DNA of 64,000 nucleotides, taken from the NCBI RefSeq assembly GCF_030758975.1, contig NZ_CP132359.1, positions 1,566,811 to 1,630,810 on the forward strand, written 5' to 3'. Position numbers and translations under genes: made by a program. Position 1 is the stretch's first letter. The number at the start of each line of letters is the position of its first letter. This DNA is from Bosea beijingensis (GTDB taxonomy: Bacteria; Pseudomonadota; Alphaproteobacteria; Rhizobiales; Beijerinckiaceae). A model generated the notes under the pieces. The model searched no databases, was not told the DNA's origin, and was given only the letters and a program-made list of their open reading frames with translations. This document shows positions 55,734-64,000 of the stretch, piece by piece.

Positions 55734-56268
55734 CGATACCGATCCTTTCAAGGCTCGCTGCTGTTCAGCCCCGGTTTCGCCTCTCCGCGCTTGCGCGCCG
55801 GGCATCTCGCATCCGAAGGCCGCGATGTGACGGGCAGATGTCGGAAGGAGACGGGAGAAGTTGGCCCATGTGGCTGATTTACAAGCAATATTCGTGCCCT
55901 GCCGCGTTGCCGCGGTGCAATGCACATGCGCGTCACTAGACCATTTGCGCAGTGCATTCAACCGAGCCAAAAGGCGGTTGGAACCGCGTTACGCTCATAT
56001 CTGCGCGAGCGGGTCGTTTGTGGCCGATGCAGGCGCTTCCGACCCGCGATTTTCCCGAGGCTTGGGGTAGCTTAAGGGGCGCAATTGCTAGCTCAGCCGG
56101 CTCGAACCACCCGGTTGTCATTCCGGGGCGCGCCAAGGGCGCGAACCCGGAACCCACGACTGGGCGAGGCGCCTGATGCCAGGTGGCTGGCCATTCACCC
56201 AGTCGTGGATTCCGGGTTCTCCGCTGCGCGAAGCCCCGGAATGACAAGGTGGCCTTGTTTGCGCCTGC
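55734..56268. other. Intergenic region gltA - gltX
   Basis: These 535 bp between two minus-strand genes contain the gltA promoter region (next to gltA) and the 133-bp repeat copy B (56115-56247) next to gltX. I see no gene with a ribosome site. A TTGCAC at 55915-55920 (minus strand) could be a -35 element, but no -10 fits. A short tRNA-like D-arm string near 56090 does not belong to a complete tRNA. Confidence 0.6.
56115..56247. repeat. 133-bp palindromic repeat, copy B
   Basis: Same terminal sequence (TTGTCATTCCGGGG ... CCCCGGAATGACAA) and same length as copy A at 30238-30370, in opposite orientation: its right arm (CCGCTGCGCGAAGC) corresponds to the left arm of copy A. Inner arms around CACGACTGGG / CCCAGTCGTG pair. 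It lies 21 bp beyond the gltX stop and may serve as its terminator. Confidence 0.8.
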
Positions 56269-57690
56269 TCAGGCAGCCTGATCTGCAAGTCGCGCCAGCG
56301 TCTCCTCGCGGCCAAGCACGGCCATGACGTCGAACAGGCCGGGCGACATCGCGCGGCCGGTCAGCGCGGCGCGCAGCGGCTGCGCCGCCTGGCCGAGCTT
56401 GAGCCCGCTTTCCTCGACATAGGCGCGCACAGCCGCTTCCAGCGGCGCCGGCGTCCAGTCGTCGACCGCCGCGAGCTTTTCCGCGATCTTCGGCAGGCGT
56501 TGGCGGGCAGCCTCGTCGAGCAGGCCCCTGGCCTTGTCGTCGAGTTGGAGCGGGCGCTGGGCATAGAGATAAAAGGCGCTGTCTAGCAGTTCGATCAGCG
56601 TCTTGACACGCTCCTTGAGGCCAGGCATGGCGGCGAGGAGCTTCGCCTCCAGCTCCGGCGACAGCGTGGCGCCGACCCCGCGCGCCGGGCCGATCTCGGG
56701 CAGGATGACCTTGAGCGCCGCGAGCAGGTCGGCATCATCCGACTGGCGCATGTAGAGCCCGTTGAGGTTCTCCAGCTTGGCGTAGTCGAAACGCGCCGGC
56801 GAACGGCCGATCGAGGACAGGTTGAAGGCGTCGATCATCTCCTGCGTCGAGAAGACCTCCTGGTCGCCATGGCTCCAGCCGAGCCGCACCAGATAATTGC
56901 GCAGAGCCGCCGGCAGGTAGCCCATCGAGCGATAGGCATCGATGCCGAGCGCTCCATGGCGCTTCGAGAGCTTGGCGCCGTCAGGCCCGTGGATCAGCGG
57001 GATATGCGACATGCTCGGCACGTCCCAGCCGAGTGCGTCGTAGATCTGGGTCTGGCGGGCGGCATTGGTCAGGTGATCGTCGCCGCGGATGATATGGGTG
57101 ACGCCCATGTCGTGGTCGTCGACCACGACGGCGAGCATATAGGTCGGCGTGCCGTCGGAGCGCAGCAGCACGAGGTCGTCGAGATTCTCGTTCTGCCAGA
57201 CGACGCGGCCCTGCACCTCGTCATTGACCACGGTCTCGCCGGTCTGCGGTGCCTTGAGGCGGATCACCGGCTTGACGCCTTCCGGCGCGGTCGACGGATC
57301 GCGGTCGCGCCAGCGGCCATCGTAGCGCAGCGGCTTGCCCTCGGCGCGGGCCTTCTCGCGCATCTCCTCGAGCTCGGCCTGCGTCGCATAGCAGTGATAG
57401 GCCCGGCCGGCGGCGAGCATCTGCTCGGCGACCTCGCGATGCCGCGCGGCGCGCTGGAACTGGTAGACGGTCTGGCCGTCCCAATCGAGGCCGAGCCATT
57501 CCAGCCCGTCGAGAATCGCAGCGATCGCCGTATCGGTCGAGCGTTCGCGGTCGGTATCCTCGATGCGCAGCAGCATCTTGCCGCCTTGCCGGCGGGCGTA
57601 GAGCCAGTTGAACAGCGCTGTCCGGGCGCCGCCGATATGCAGGAATCCGGTGGGCGAGGGCGCAAAGCGCGTGACGACGGCGTTGCTCAT
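56269..57690 (-). CDS. gltX: Glutamyl-tRNA synthetase
   Basis: Class I synthetase charging tRNA-Glu, possibly also tRNA-Gln in an indirect pathway. It has 473 residues. The HIGH-type motif is in [16 protein letters not shown] (residues 8-23) and the KMSKS-type motif is KLSKRHG (about 245). A non-zinc catalytic insert and a C-terminal helical anticodon domain are expected. ATG 57690 begins the conserved segment; GGAG is 13 bases upstream. It is divergent from comEC. Rhizobiales often have two GltX paralogues; which one this is cannot be said. Confidence 0.95.
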   Translation of the reverse strand: MSNAVVTRFAPSPTGFLHIGGARTALFNWLYARRQGGKMLLRIEDTDRERSTDTAIAAILDGLEWLGLDWDGQTVYQFQRAARHREVAEQMLAAGRAYHCYATQAELEEMREKARAEGKPLRYDGRWRDRDPSTAPEGVKPVIRLKAPQTGETVVNDEVQGRVVWQNENLDDLVLLRSDGTPTYMLAVVVDDHDMGVTHIIRGDDHLTNAARQTQIYDALGWDVPSMSHIPLIHGPDGAKLSKRHGALGIDAYRSMGYLPAALRNYLVRLGWSHGDQEVFSTQEMIDAFNLSSIGRSPARFDYAKLENLNGLYMRQSDDADLLAALKVILPEIGPARGVGATLSPELEAKLLAAMPGLKERVKTLIELLDSAFYLYAQRPLQLDDKARGLLDEAARQRLPKIAEKLAAVDDWTPAPLEAAVRAYVEESGLKLGQAAQPLRAALTGRAMSPGLFDVMAVLGREETLARLADQAA

Positions 57691-57862
57691 TGGGAGGAAA
57701 CTCCGGCCGGGCGGCGGAGAGCCGTCCGGGGCAAGACAGGGGAAGGGGCCGAGTCGCGGCATGACACAAGTCGTGACATGACAACCGGCGCGCGCCCTGT
57801 AACATGGCTTTGCCGGAACGCTAAGCGGTCAAATCGCAGCGCCGGCAGGGGGAGAGCGGGCG

Positions 57863-60154
57863 ATGCAGCCGGCGCCGCCGGGGCAGGAGCGGGCACAGGG
57901 CCGGCGCGGCGCACGCGCCGATGCCTTGCCGGCTCGCCTTGGTGCCGTTGTCCCGCTGACCGCAAGCCTCCGTCCAACGCTTCGCCAGCTTTGGCTGCAT
58001 CTCCAGCGAGGTTTCGCGCTGGAGGTCGAGCGCCGTCGCCCCTTCCTCTGGCTGCCGATCGCGATGGGCGCCGGCATCCTGCTCTATTTTGCGGCCGATC
58101 GTGAGCCGGCCCTGTGGGCGCCGCTGCTCGGCTTGATCCTCAGCAGCACAGCCGCCTTCCTCCTGCGCCTGCGTCCGCTCGCGTCGATGGCTTGCCTCGC
58201 GACGGCCGCTGCCTTCGCCGGCTTCGGTGCGGGGGTCTGGCGCACCGCCGATATCGCCGCGCCGATGCTGGAGCGCTCGCGCATCGGAAAGCTCTCCGGC
58301 TTCGTCGAGAGCGTCGAAGCGCGCGACAATGGCGCGCGGATCGTGGTCCTGGTCACGGACCTCGCCAATGTGCCGGCCGAGCAGAGACCGAAGCGCGTCC
58401 GCGTAAGCCTGCGCTCCGGCGCCGTGGCGCCGGGCGACCATATCGTCGCGACCGCGCGCCTGCTGCCGCCGCCGGGACCGGCGCGGGCGGGTGGCTATGA
58501 TTTCGGTCGCGACGCCTTCTTCCGCGGCATTGGCGCCGTCGGCAGCATCTCCGGCAAGGTCGCGCTCGCGCCGGCACCCTATCCGATGCCCACCCGCCTT
58601 GCGATCGACGTCATGATCGACCGCGCCCGCAATGCCTTGACGAAGCGCATCGCCGAGGTCGGGGGCGGGCAGGGCGGCGCGGTCGCCGCCGCGCTCGTCA
58701 CCGGCAAGCGCGGCCTGATCACGGAAGCCACGAACAACGACCTGCGCGCCGCCGGCATCTACCACATCGTCTCGATCTCGGGCCTGCATATGGTGCTGGC
58801 GGCCGGCACGATCTTCTGGCTGGTGCGCGCGCTGCTCGCCCTGTCGCAGACGGTGGCGCTGCACTGGCCGGTCAAGAAGCTCGCGGCAGTGGCCGCAATG
58901 CTCGGTGCGACCGCCTATTGCATCTTCTCGGGCAGCGATGTCGCGACCGAACGCTCGCTGATCATGACGCTGGTGATGCTCGGCGCGATCCTGGTCGATC
59001 GTGCGGCGCTGAGCATGCGCAATCTCGCGCTCGCCGCGATGATCGTGCTGCTGCGCGAGCCGGAAGCGCTGCTTGGGCCGAGCTTCCAGATGTCATTCGG
59101 TGCGGTCGCGGCGCTGATCGCCTTCGCCGAACGCTGGGAGAGAAGAGATCGCAGCGAGCCGCCATCGGCTTTGCCCTGGCCGCTCGGGCCGATCTGGACC
59201 GCGGCGCTCGGCATCCTCGTCACCACCATGCTGGCGACCGCCGCGACCGCGCCCTTCGGCGCCTATCATTTCCAGACCTTCAACCCCTTCGGCCTGCTCG
59301 GCAATGCCATGGCGCTGCCCTTCGTCTCGCTTTTCGTGATGCCGGCGGCGGTGTTCGGCGTGCTGGCCTATCCGTTCGGGCTGGACTGGCCAGCCTGGGC
59401 GTTGATGGGGCTCGCTTCCGACGTCGTTCTGAAAGTGGCACGCTGGGTCGCGACCATCGACCATTCCACCGTGACGCTCGCCGCCTTCGGTCCGGCTGTG
59501 CTGGCCTGCTTCGCGCTGGCGCTGCTTTGGCTGACGCTCTGGACCACGCCCTGGCGCTGGCTCGCGGCTCTGCCGCTGGTCTTCGGCGTGGCCATTGCCG
59601 GCAAGCCGGAGCGGCCGGAGATCCTGATCGAGCGTGACGGCTCCGGGTTGGCCGTGCGCGGCCCGGACGGGCGCCTCGCGATAGCGGGCAAACCCAGCCG
59701 CTTCGTCCTGCAGCAATGGCTCGCCGCCGATGGCGACAGCCGTTCACCCGACGATCCCAGCTTGCGCGCCGGCATCGCCTGCGATCGTCTGGCCTGCATC
59801 GCGCAGACGGCCGAGAAGCGCACCGTCTCCTACACGCGCGAGCGCCTCGCCATCATCGAGGACTGCCTGCGCGCCGATCTCGTCGTTACCGCCATCCCCT
59901 GGAACGGGGCCTGCAAGGCCAGGCTCGTCGAACGTATGGCACTCACGCGCGATGGCGCGACCTCGCTCTACCGGACGGCATCGGGATGGAGCAGCCGAAC
60001 TTCGGAACCGACCACGGCCGATCGTCCGTGGTCCCGCCGGCGCGAGCCGCGTCCGGCTGTGTCGGCAAGCCCGCCGACCAGTCAACCCGCAACGGCGCAG
60101 CCTGCATCAGCCTCCGACACCGAAGCCGAGGTCGATACCGAGCGCCTTCAGTAG
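57863..60154 (+). CDS. ComEC/Rec2-family DNA-uptake channel protein
   Basis: Integral membrane protein of the family that moves single-stranded DNA across the inner membrane in transformation. It has 763 residues: an Arg-rich start, a DUF4131 region (about 60-220), and a competence domain (about 260-560) with helices and the conserved [15 protein letters not shown] segment. The C-terminal soluble part (about 590-720) is where a metallo-beta-lactamase-like domain would be, but the HxHxDH motif is missing. The tail is Pro/Ser/Glu-rich. The 3' end overlaps convergent lexA by 7 bp. Real competence is unproven. Confidence 0.9.
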   Translation: MQPAPPGQERAQGRRGARADALPARLGAVVPLTASLRPTLRQLWLHLQRGFALEVERRRPFLWLPIAMGAGILLYFAADREPALWAPLLGLILSSTAAFLLRLRPLASMACLATAAAFAGFGAGVWRTADIAAPMLERSRIGKLSGFVESVEARDNGARIVVLVTDLANVPAEQRPKRVRVSLRSGAVAPGDHIVATARLLPPPGPARAGGYDFGRDAFFRGIGAVGSISGKVALAPAPYPMPTRLAIDVMIDRARNALTKRIAEVGGGQGGAVAAALVTGKRGLITEATNNDLRAAGIYHIVSISGLHMVLAAGTIFWLVRALLALSQTVALHWPVKKLAAVAAMLGATAYCIFSGSDVATERSLIMTLVMLGAILVDRAALSMRNLALAAMIVLLREPEALLGPSFQMSFGAVAALIAFAERWERRDRSEPPSALPWPLGPIWTAALGILVTTMLATAATAPFGAYHFQTFNPFGLLGNAMALPFVSLFVMPAAVFGVLAYPFGLDWPAWALMGLASDVVLKVARWVATIDHSTVTLAAFGPAVLACFALALLWLTLWTTPWRWLAALPLVFGVAIAGKPERPEILIERDGSGLAVRGPDGRLAIAGKPSRFVLQQWLAADGDSRSPDDPSLRAGIACDRLACIAQTAEKRTVSYTRERLAIIEDCLRADLVVTAIPWNGACKARLVERMALTRDGATSLYRTASGWSSRTSEPTTADRPWSRRREPRPAVSASPPTSQPATAQPASASDTEAEVDTERLQ

Positions 60155-60855
60155 CGCCGCATCAGGTTGACGAGGCGGCCCTGGATCTTGACCCGGTCGG
60201 GGCCGAGTACGCGGGTCTCGTAGGCCGGGTTCGCGGCTTCGAGCGCGATCGAGGAGCCGCGCTTGCGCAAGCGCTTCAGCGTTGCTTCCTCATCGTCGAT
60301 CAGCGCCACGACGATGTCGCCGGTATTGGCGGTGTCCTGCCGGCGGATGACGACGGTGTCGCCGTCGAGAATGCCGGCCTCGACCATCGAATCGCCGCGC
60401 ACTTCCAGCGCGTAATGCTCGCCGGAGCCGAGCATGTCCGGCGGCAGCGAGACGGTGTGGCTGCGGCTCTGGATCGCGGAGATCGGCGTGCCGGCCGCAA
60501 TTCGTCCCATGACGGGAATGGCGATGGAATGCCGGCTATCGTCCTCGGCGGGCCGAGGCTTGGCGACGCTCGGCTGAGCACCGAGGCCGCCTTGCACGAC
60601 GGCGGGGCTGAAGCGGGGCCGCGGCTGCGGGGCGCCGAGCCCGTCCGGCATCTTGATGACTTCGAGCGCGCGCGCCCGGTTCGGCAGGCGGCGGATGAAG
60701 CCACGCTCCTCCAGCGCCATGATCAGGCGGTGGATGCCGGATTTCGAGCGCAGGTCGAGTGCGTCCTTCATCTCGTCGAAGGAGGGCGGCACGCCACTTT
60801 CGCGCAAGCGTTCCTGGATGAAGCGCAGGAGTTCATGTTGCTTGCGTGTCAGCAT
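60148..60855 (-). CDS. lexA: SOS repressor LexA
   Basis: Repressor of the DNA-damage regulon; RecA filaments trigger its self-cleavage. It has 235 residues, longer than E. coli LexA (202) because of an Ala/Pro linker (about 70-112). A winged-helix domain occupies 1-65 ([13 protein letters not shown], then [20 protein letters not shown] with the recognition helix). The cleavage site Ala121-Gly122 lies in GRIAAGTP; the catalytic pair is Ser156 (GDSM) and Lys194 (ATLKRL). A perfect SOS box sits in its own promoter, showing autoregulation. It should also control the peptide at 31258. Confidence 0.97.
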   Translation of the reverse strand: MLTRKQHELLRFIQERLRESGVPPSFDEMKDALDLRSKSGIHRLIMALEERGFIRRLPNRARALEVIKMPDGLGAPQPRPRFSPAVVQGGLGAQPSVAKPRPAEDDSRHSIAIPVMGRIAAGTPISAIQSRSHTVSLPPDMLGSGEHYALEVRGDSMVEAGILDGDTVVIRRQDTANTGDIVVALIDDEEATLKRLRKRGSSIALEAANPAYETRVLGPDRVKIQGRLVNLMRRY

Positions 60856-60902
60856 GGTCGCCGCCAGCCCCTCAAAGCGCAGAATCGAAACAAAGCACGA
60901 AC

Positions 60903-60931
60903 ACTATACGCGTTCTGCTTGTGTTCCGCAA
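60903..60931 (-). promoter_or_regulatory. lexA: lexA promoter
   Basis: On the minus strand a TTGCGG -35 (60931-60926) and a TATAGT -10 (60908-60903) are 17 bp apart, ideal sigma-70 geometry. The promoter lies just after the moeA stop, so lexA is independent of the trp-moa-moe genes. Confidence 0.7.
60912..60926 (-). promoter_or_regulatory. LexA operator in the lexA promoter (SOS box)
   Basis: Read on the lexA strand it is GAAC-N7-GAAC (GTTC-N7-GTTC on the plus strand), a perfect alphaproteobacterial SOS box. It fills the -35/-10 spacer, the same placement as box 1 of the peptide gene at 31258. Confidence 0.88.
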
Positions 60932-60935
60932 GCCG

Positions 60936-62147
60936 CTACCGCAAGGGCAGGATCCGGCAGACATCGCCCTTCTTCGCCGGAGCGGCATGGGCCGGTCGGA
61001 TCGTCAGGGCCTGCGCCCGCGCCAGCGTGCCGAGCATCGAGGAATCCTGCCGGTCGAAAGGCGTCGCGACCCAGCCCTCAGACGTCAGCGCAAGCTCCGA
61101 GCGCAGGTAGTCCTCGCGCTCGTCATTGCCGGGCATGTCGCGGCCGAGAATGGCAGGAATGCTGCGGTCGCGATCGACATCGGCGATGCCGAGCAACGCC
61201 TCGATCAAGGGCAGCACGAAGAGGTGGCCGCAGACGATCGAGGAGACGGGATTGCCCGGCAGGCCGACCACGACCATCCGGCCAAGCCGCCCGGTCATCA
61301 TCGGCTTGCCCGGCCGCATCGCGATCTTCCAGAAGCCGAGAGCCATGCCGGCGCGTGTCAACGCCTCCTGTACGAGATCGTGCGCCCCGACCGAGGCACC
61401 GCCCAGCGTGATCAGCGCATCGGCATCGGCCTCGCTCGCCCTTGCGATCTTCGCAGCGAGATCGGCATGGTCGTCGCGGGCGATGCCGAGATCGAGCACG
61501 GTCCCGCCGGCCTTTTCAACCAGAGCGGCCAGCGAGAACGAGTTCGAGGCGACGATCTGGGCGCGGCCGACCGGCTCGCCCGGAGCGACCAGCTCGTCGC
61601 CCGTAGCGAGAATCGCGACCCGTGGCTTGCGCCGAACGGGCAGAGTCGGATGCGCCATCGCGGCGGCAAGCCCGAGCGCGGCGCTGTCGAGCACGCGCCC
61701 GGCCTGCAGCAGCACGTCGCCTTCGTGGAAATCGAGCCCGGCGGCGCGCAGGAATTTCCCTTTCGCCGGTGGTATCCGGACACGGATCACCGGGCTGCCG
61801 ACGCCATCGGCGTCTTCCTGCATCAGGATGGTGTCCGCGCCCTCAGGCACCGGCGCGCCGGTGAAGATGCGCACGGTCTGACCTGGCCCGACGGCGCCCT
61901 CATAGGCCCGTCCGGCGGCGGATTCGCCGATGACCGAGAGCGAGACGCCTTCCGACATCTCGTCGCCGCGCACGGCGTAGCCGTCCATGGCCGAATTGGC
62001 GAAGGGCGGTTGCGTCCTCAGCGCCTTGACCTCGCCCGCCAGCACCCGCCAGGCGCATTGCGCGAGCGGCAGGGTTTCCGCACCGGTCGGCCCCGGAATG
62101 CTGTCGAGCAGTGCCTTGCGTGCGACGGGGACCGGGGTGAGTGCCAT
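60936..62147 (-). CDS. moeA: Molybdopterin molybdenumtransferase MoeA
   Basis: Inserts molybdenum into adenylylated molybdopterin to complete the molybdenum cofactor. It has 403 residues: N-terminal domain with the PFANSAMDGYAVR motif, IFTGAPVPEGADTI, the MoCF-type core (ATGDELV, then LGGASVGAHDLVQEAL) and the C-terminal beta domain. The ATG overlaps the moaC stop (TAATG). Order is trpD-trpC-moaC-moeA, a conserved Rhizobiales arrangement. Confidence 0.95.
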   Translation of the reverse strand: MALTPVPVARKALLDSIPGPTGAETLPLAQCAWRVLAGEVKALRTQPPFANSAMDGYAVRGDEMSEGVSLSVIGESAAGRAYEGAVGPGQTVRIFTGAPVPEGADTILMQEDADGVGSPVIRVRIPPAKGKFLRAAGLDFHEGDVLLQAGRVLDSAALGLAAAMAHPTLPVRRKPRVAILATGDELVAPGEPVGRAQIVASNSFSLAALVEKAGGTVLDLGIARDDHADLAAKIARASEADADALITLGGASVGAHDLVQEALTRAGMALGFWKIAMRPGKPMMTGRLGRMVVVGLPGNPVSSIVCGHLFVLPLIEALLGIADVDRDRSIPAILGRDMPGNDEREDYLRSELALTSEGWVATPFDRQDSSMLGTLARAQALTIRPAHAAPAKKGDVCRILPLR

Positions 62148-62629
62148 TAGCCTTGCTTCGCCTCGTAGTCGCCGGACTGGCCGCCGGATTTGTGCAGCAG
62201 GCGGATATTCTCGATCCGCATCGCCCGGTCGACGGCCTTGACCATGTCGTAGACGGTGAGACAGGCGACGGAGACGGCGGTCAGCGCCTCCATCTCGACG
62301 CCGGTCTGGCCCTTCATCTTGACCTCTGCACGCACGCGCACGCCCGGCAAAGCCTCGTCGATATCGAGATCGACGGCGATCTTGCTCAGGAGCAGCGGGT
62401 GGCAGAGCGGGATCAGTTCATGGGTGCGCTTCGCCGCCATGATGCCGGCGAGGCGCGCGGTCCCGAGCACATCGCCCTTCTTGGCGTTGCCGTCGCGCAC
62501 GATCGCGATCGTCTCCGGCGCCATGACGATCTGGCCTTCGGCGATCGCCATGCGGGTCGTCTCGGCCTTGCCGCCGACATCGACCATATGCGCCTGACCT
62601 TGCGCGTCGAGATGGCTGAGCCGGCTCAC
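62147..62629 (-). CDS. moaC: Cyclic pyranopterin monophosphate synthase MoaC
   Basis: Forms cyclic pyranopterin monophosphate from the MoaA product, first phase of molybdenum cofactor synthesis. It has 160 residues. [22 protein letters not shown] is the family start (two halves: SHLDAQGQ and AHMVDVGGK); [18 protein letters not shown] carries the conserved Lys and His; [24 protein letters not shown] is near the C-terminus. GTG 62629 overlaps the trpC stop (GTGA). moaA is not in this window. Confidence 0.95.
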   Translation of the reverse strand: MSRLSHLDAQGQAHMVDVGGKAETTRMAIAEGQIVMAPETIAIVRDGNAKKGDVLGTARLAGIMAAKRTHELIPLCHPLLLSKIAVDLDIDEALPGVRVRAEVKMKGQTGVEMEALTAVSVACLTVYDMVKAVDRAMRIENIRLLHKSGGQSGDYEAKQG

Positions 62630-63432
62630 GCCGCGACGGCCTTGCCGGTGAGCAGCGCCTGCGTCGCGGCGGTGACGTCGGCCTGCCGCATCAGGCTCTC
62701 GCCGACGAGGAAGCTGTTGACGCCGCTGCGGTTGAGCCGGGCGATGTCGGCATGGGTGAAGATGCCGCTCTCGCTGATCACGATCCGGTCAGCCGGGACA
62801 CGCGGCGCCAGACGTTCGGTTGCCGCGAGATCGACATTGAAGCTGCGCAGGTCGCGGTTGTTGATGCCGAGCATCCTGCTTTCGAGCTTCAGCGCCCGGT
62901 CGAGCTCGGCATCGTCATGGACCTCGACGAGAACGTCCATGCCGAGTTCGCGCGCGGTCTTGTTCAAGGCCCTGGCGGTGGCGTCGTCGACGCCGGCCAT
63001 GATGATCAGGATGCAATCGGCGCCCCAGGCGCGGGCCTCGTAGACCTGATAGGGCTCGTAGAGGAAATCCTTGCGCAGAGCCGGCAGGCCGGCAGCCTCG
63101 CGCGCTTCGGTCAGGAATTCAGGCTGGCCCTGGAAAGAAGGGGAATCGGTCAGCACCGAGAGGCAGGCCGCCCCGCCAGCCGCATAGGCGCGGGCGAGCG
63201 AGGGCGGGTCGAAATCGGCGCGGATCAAGCCCTTGGACGGGCTCGCCTTCTTGATCTCGGCGATCAAGGCCGGCGTACCCTGCGCGAGCTTGCCGGCCAA
63301 TGCATCGGCAAAGCCGCGCGGCTTCGAGGCCGCACGGGCGCGGCGCTCGATCTCGGCCTGCGGAACGGCCGCTTTGGCAGCCGCGATTTCCTGGCGCTTA
63401 TAGGCTTCGATCTTCGCGAGGATATCGGTCAT
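62626..63432 (-). CDS. trpC: Indole-3-glycerol phosphate synthase
   Basis: Converts CdRP to indole-3-glycerol phosphate in tryptophan synthesis. It has 268 residues, a single-domain TIM barrel not fused to Trp[13 protein letters not shown] (Lys), [31 protein letters not shown] and [11 protein letters not shown] are the active-site segments. It starts 7 bp after trpD and is coupled by overlap to moaC. Confidence 0.97.
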   Translation of the reverse strand: MTDILAKIEAYKRQEIAAAKAAVPQAEIERRARAASKPRGFADALAGKLAQGTPALIAEIKKASPSKGLIRADFDPPSLARAYAAGGAACLSVLTDSPSFQGQPEFLTEAREAAGLPALRKDFLYEPYQVYEARAWGADCILIIMAGVDDATARALNKTARELGMDVLVEVHDDAELDRALKLESRMLGINNRDLRSFNVDLAATERLAPRVPADRIVISESGIFTHADIARLNRSGVNSFLVGESLMRQADVTAATQALLTGKAVAA

Positions 63433-63439
63433 GCCGGCC

Positions 63440-64000
63440 TCACGCGTTCGAGGCTTTGATGAGCGCTGCGAGCACGGCCTTGGCCTTGCCGGAATCGAGC
63501 GCGGCCGTCGCCTGGGCGAAGCCGTCCTTCAAATCCCCGGCCTTGCCGGCGACGAGCAGCGCGGCGGCCGCATTGAAGGCGGCGATATCGCGGAAACCGG
63601 TCTTGTCACCGGCGAGCACGGCATTGAGCGCCGCCGCGTTCTCCTCGGGCGTGCCGCCGCGCAGCACCTCGGGTTTGGCCGGTTCGAGGCCGACATCGGC
63701 CGGGCTGATCGAGAAGCTCTCGATCTTGCCGTTCTCCAGCGAGACGACGCGGGTCGGGCCGGTCGTGGTGATCTCGTCGAGCCCGTCCGAGCCGTGCACG
63801 GCCCAGACACGGGTCGAGCCGAGCGAGGCCAGCACCTTGACCATCGGCTCCAGCCAGGTCTCGGAGAAGGCGCCGATGAGCTGGCGCTTGGCGCCGGCCG
63901 GGTTGGAGAGCGGGCCGAGCAGGTTGAAGATCGTGCGCGTGCCGAGCTCGGTGCGCACCGGCGCGACATGGCGCATCGAGGCGTGGTGCGTCGGCGCGAA
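63440..64000 (-). CDS. trpD: Anthranilate phosphoribosyltransferase, 5' end cut by window edge
   Basis: Adds phosphoribosyl to anthranilate, second step of tryptophan synthesis. The visible 186 residues are the C-terminal half of the family: [20 protein letters not shown] (with the conserved HH-R), [21 protein letters not shown], and [19 protein letters not shown]. The N-terminus, including the KHGN motif, lies beyond 64000. First visible gene of trpD-trpC-moaC-moeA. Confidence 0.96.
   Translation of the reverse strand, partial: FAPTHHASMRHVAPVRTELGTRTIFNLLGPLSNPAGAKRQLIGAFSETWLEPMVKVLASLGSTRVWAVHGSDGLDEITTTGPTRVVSLENGKIESFSISPADVGLEPAKPEVLRGGTPEENAAALNAVLAGDKTGFRDIAAFNAAAALLVAGKAGDLKDGFAQATAALDSGKAKAVLAALIKASNA

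Noticed and set aside
56085-56112. tRNA-like D-arm string GCTAGCTCAGCCGG followed by CTCGAACC
   Set aside because: No acceptor stem, anticodon arm or T-arm with correct spacing could be built, and the 133-bp repeat follows at once. At most a remnant; more likely chance.
55952-56176. Plus-strand 74-codon frame between gltA and gltX
   Set aside because: It runs into the palindromic repeat, has no ribosome site and shows no domain.

Overview
This 64 kb window looks like chromosomal core sequence of a high-GC alphaproteobacterium of the order Hyphomicrobiales (Rhizobiales), most likely Bosea or a close relative. The support is the gene order (rpsB-tsf-pyrH-frr-uppS-cdsA-dxr-rseP-bamA-lpxD-fabZ-lpxA-lpxI-lpxB ... 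gltA-gltX-comEC-lexA-moeA-moaC-trpC-trpD), the use of LpxI rather than LpxH, the short alphaproteobacterial ProS, and SOS operators of the GAAC-N7-GAAC type. The genus is an inference. I see no rRNA or tRNA gene, CRISPR array, prophage or transposase. Both edges cut genes: alr on the left and trpD on the right.

Layout. 1-4.9 kb (minus): alr, dnaB, rplI, a DUF2232 membrane protein, rpsR, rpsF. 5.2-12.1 kb (plus): fabD-fabG-acpP-fabF (fatty acid synthesis), mltG (septal glycan cutting), a YicC nuclease, gmk. 12-18.9 kb (minus): rsmA, pdxA, lptD, lptG, lptF, with surA missing from its usual place beside lptD. 19-23.9 kb: a palindromic repeat element, pepA-holC-lipoprotein, an orphan MCE/MlaD protein and several small proteins. 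24-31 kb: an ABC-F ATPase, coaD, proS, lolC-lolD, a repeat element, a lipoprotein. 31.2-37.4 kb: a tiny SOS-controlled membrane peptide, dnaE, pncA, a membrane diguanylate cyclase, a periplasmic protein. 37.6-53.3 kb (plus): the translation / isoprenoid / phospholipid / outer-membrane cluster rpsB to lpxB, interrupted once by a VOC protein on the other strand. 53.3-57.7 kb (minus): an orphan Bug-type binding protein, gltA, a second copy of the repeat, gltX. 57.8-64 kb: comEC (plus), then lexA, moeA, moaC, trpC, trpD (minus).

Together the genes supply the cell envelope: fatty acids (fab), lipid A (lpxD/A/I/B plus fabZ), LPS export (lptD/F/G), lipoprotein release (lolCD), the BAM pore (bamA), phospholipid precursors (cdsA) and undecaprenyl phosphate (uppS, dxr). 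Replication and translation functions are interleaved (dnaB, dnaE, holC, ribosomal proteins, tsf, frr, proS, gltX).

The most interesting signal is at 31.2 kb. Two perfect GAAC-N7-GAAC LexA operators lie 21 bp apart, directly behind a TTGACG -35 hexamer, in front of a 36-codon open frame with a perfect AGGAGG ribosome site. The frame encodes a single-pass membrane peptide. lexA, also in this window, has the same operator placed the same way in its own promoter. This is a strong candidate for an undescribed SOS-induced membrane micropeptide, analogous in size and control to Caulobacter SidA.
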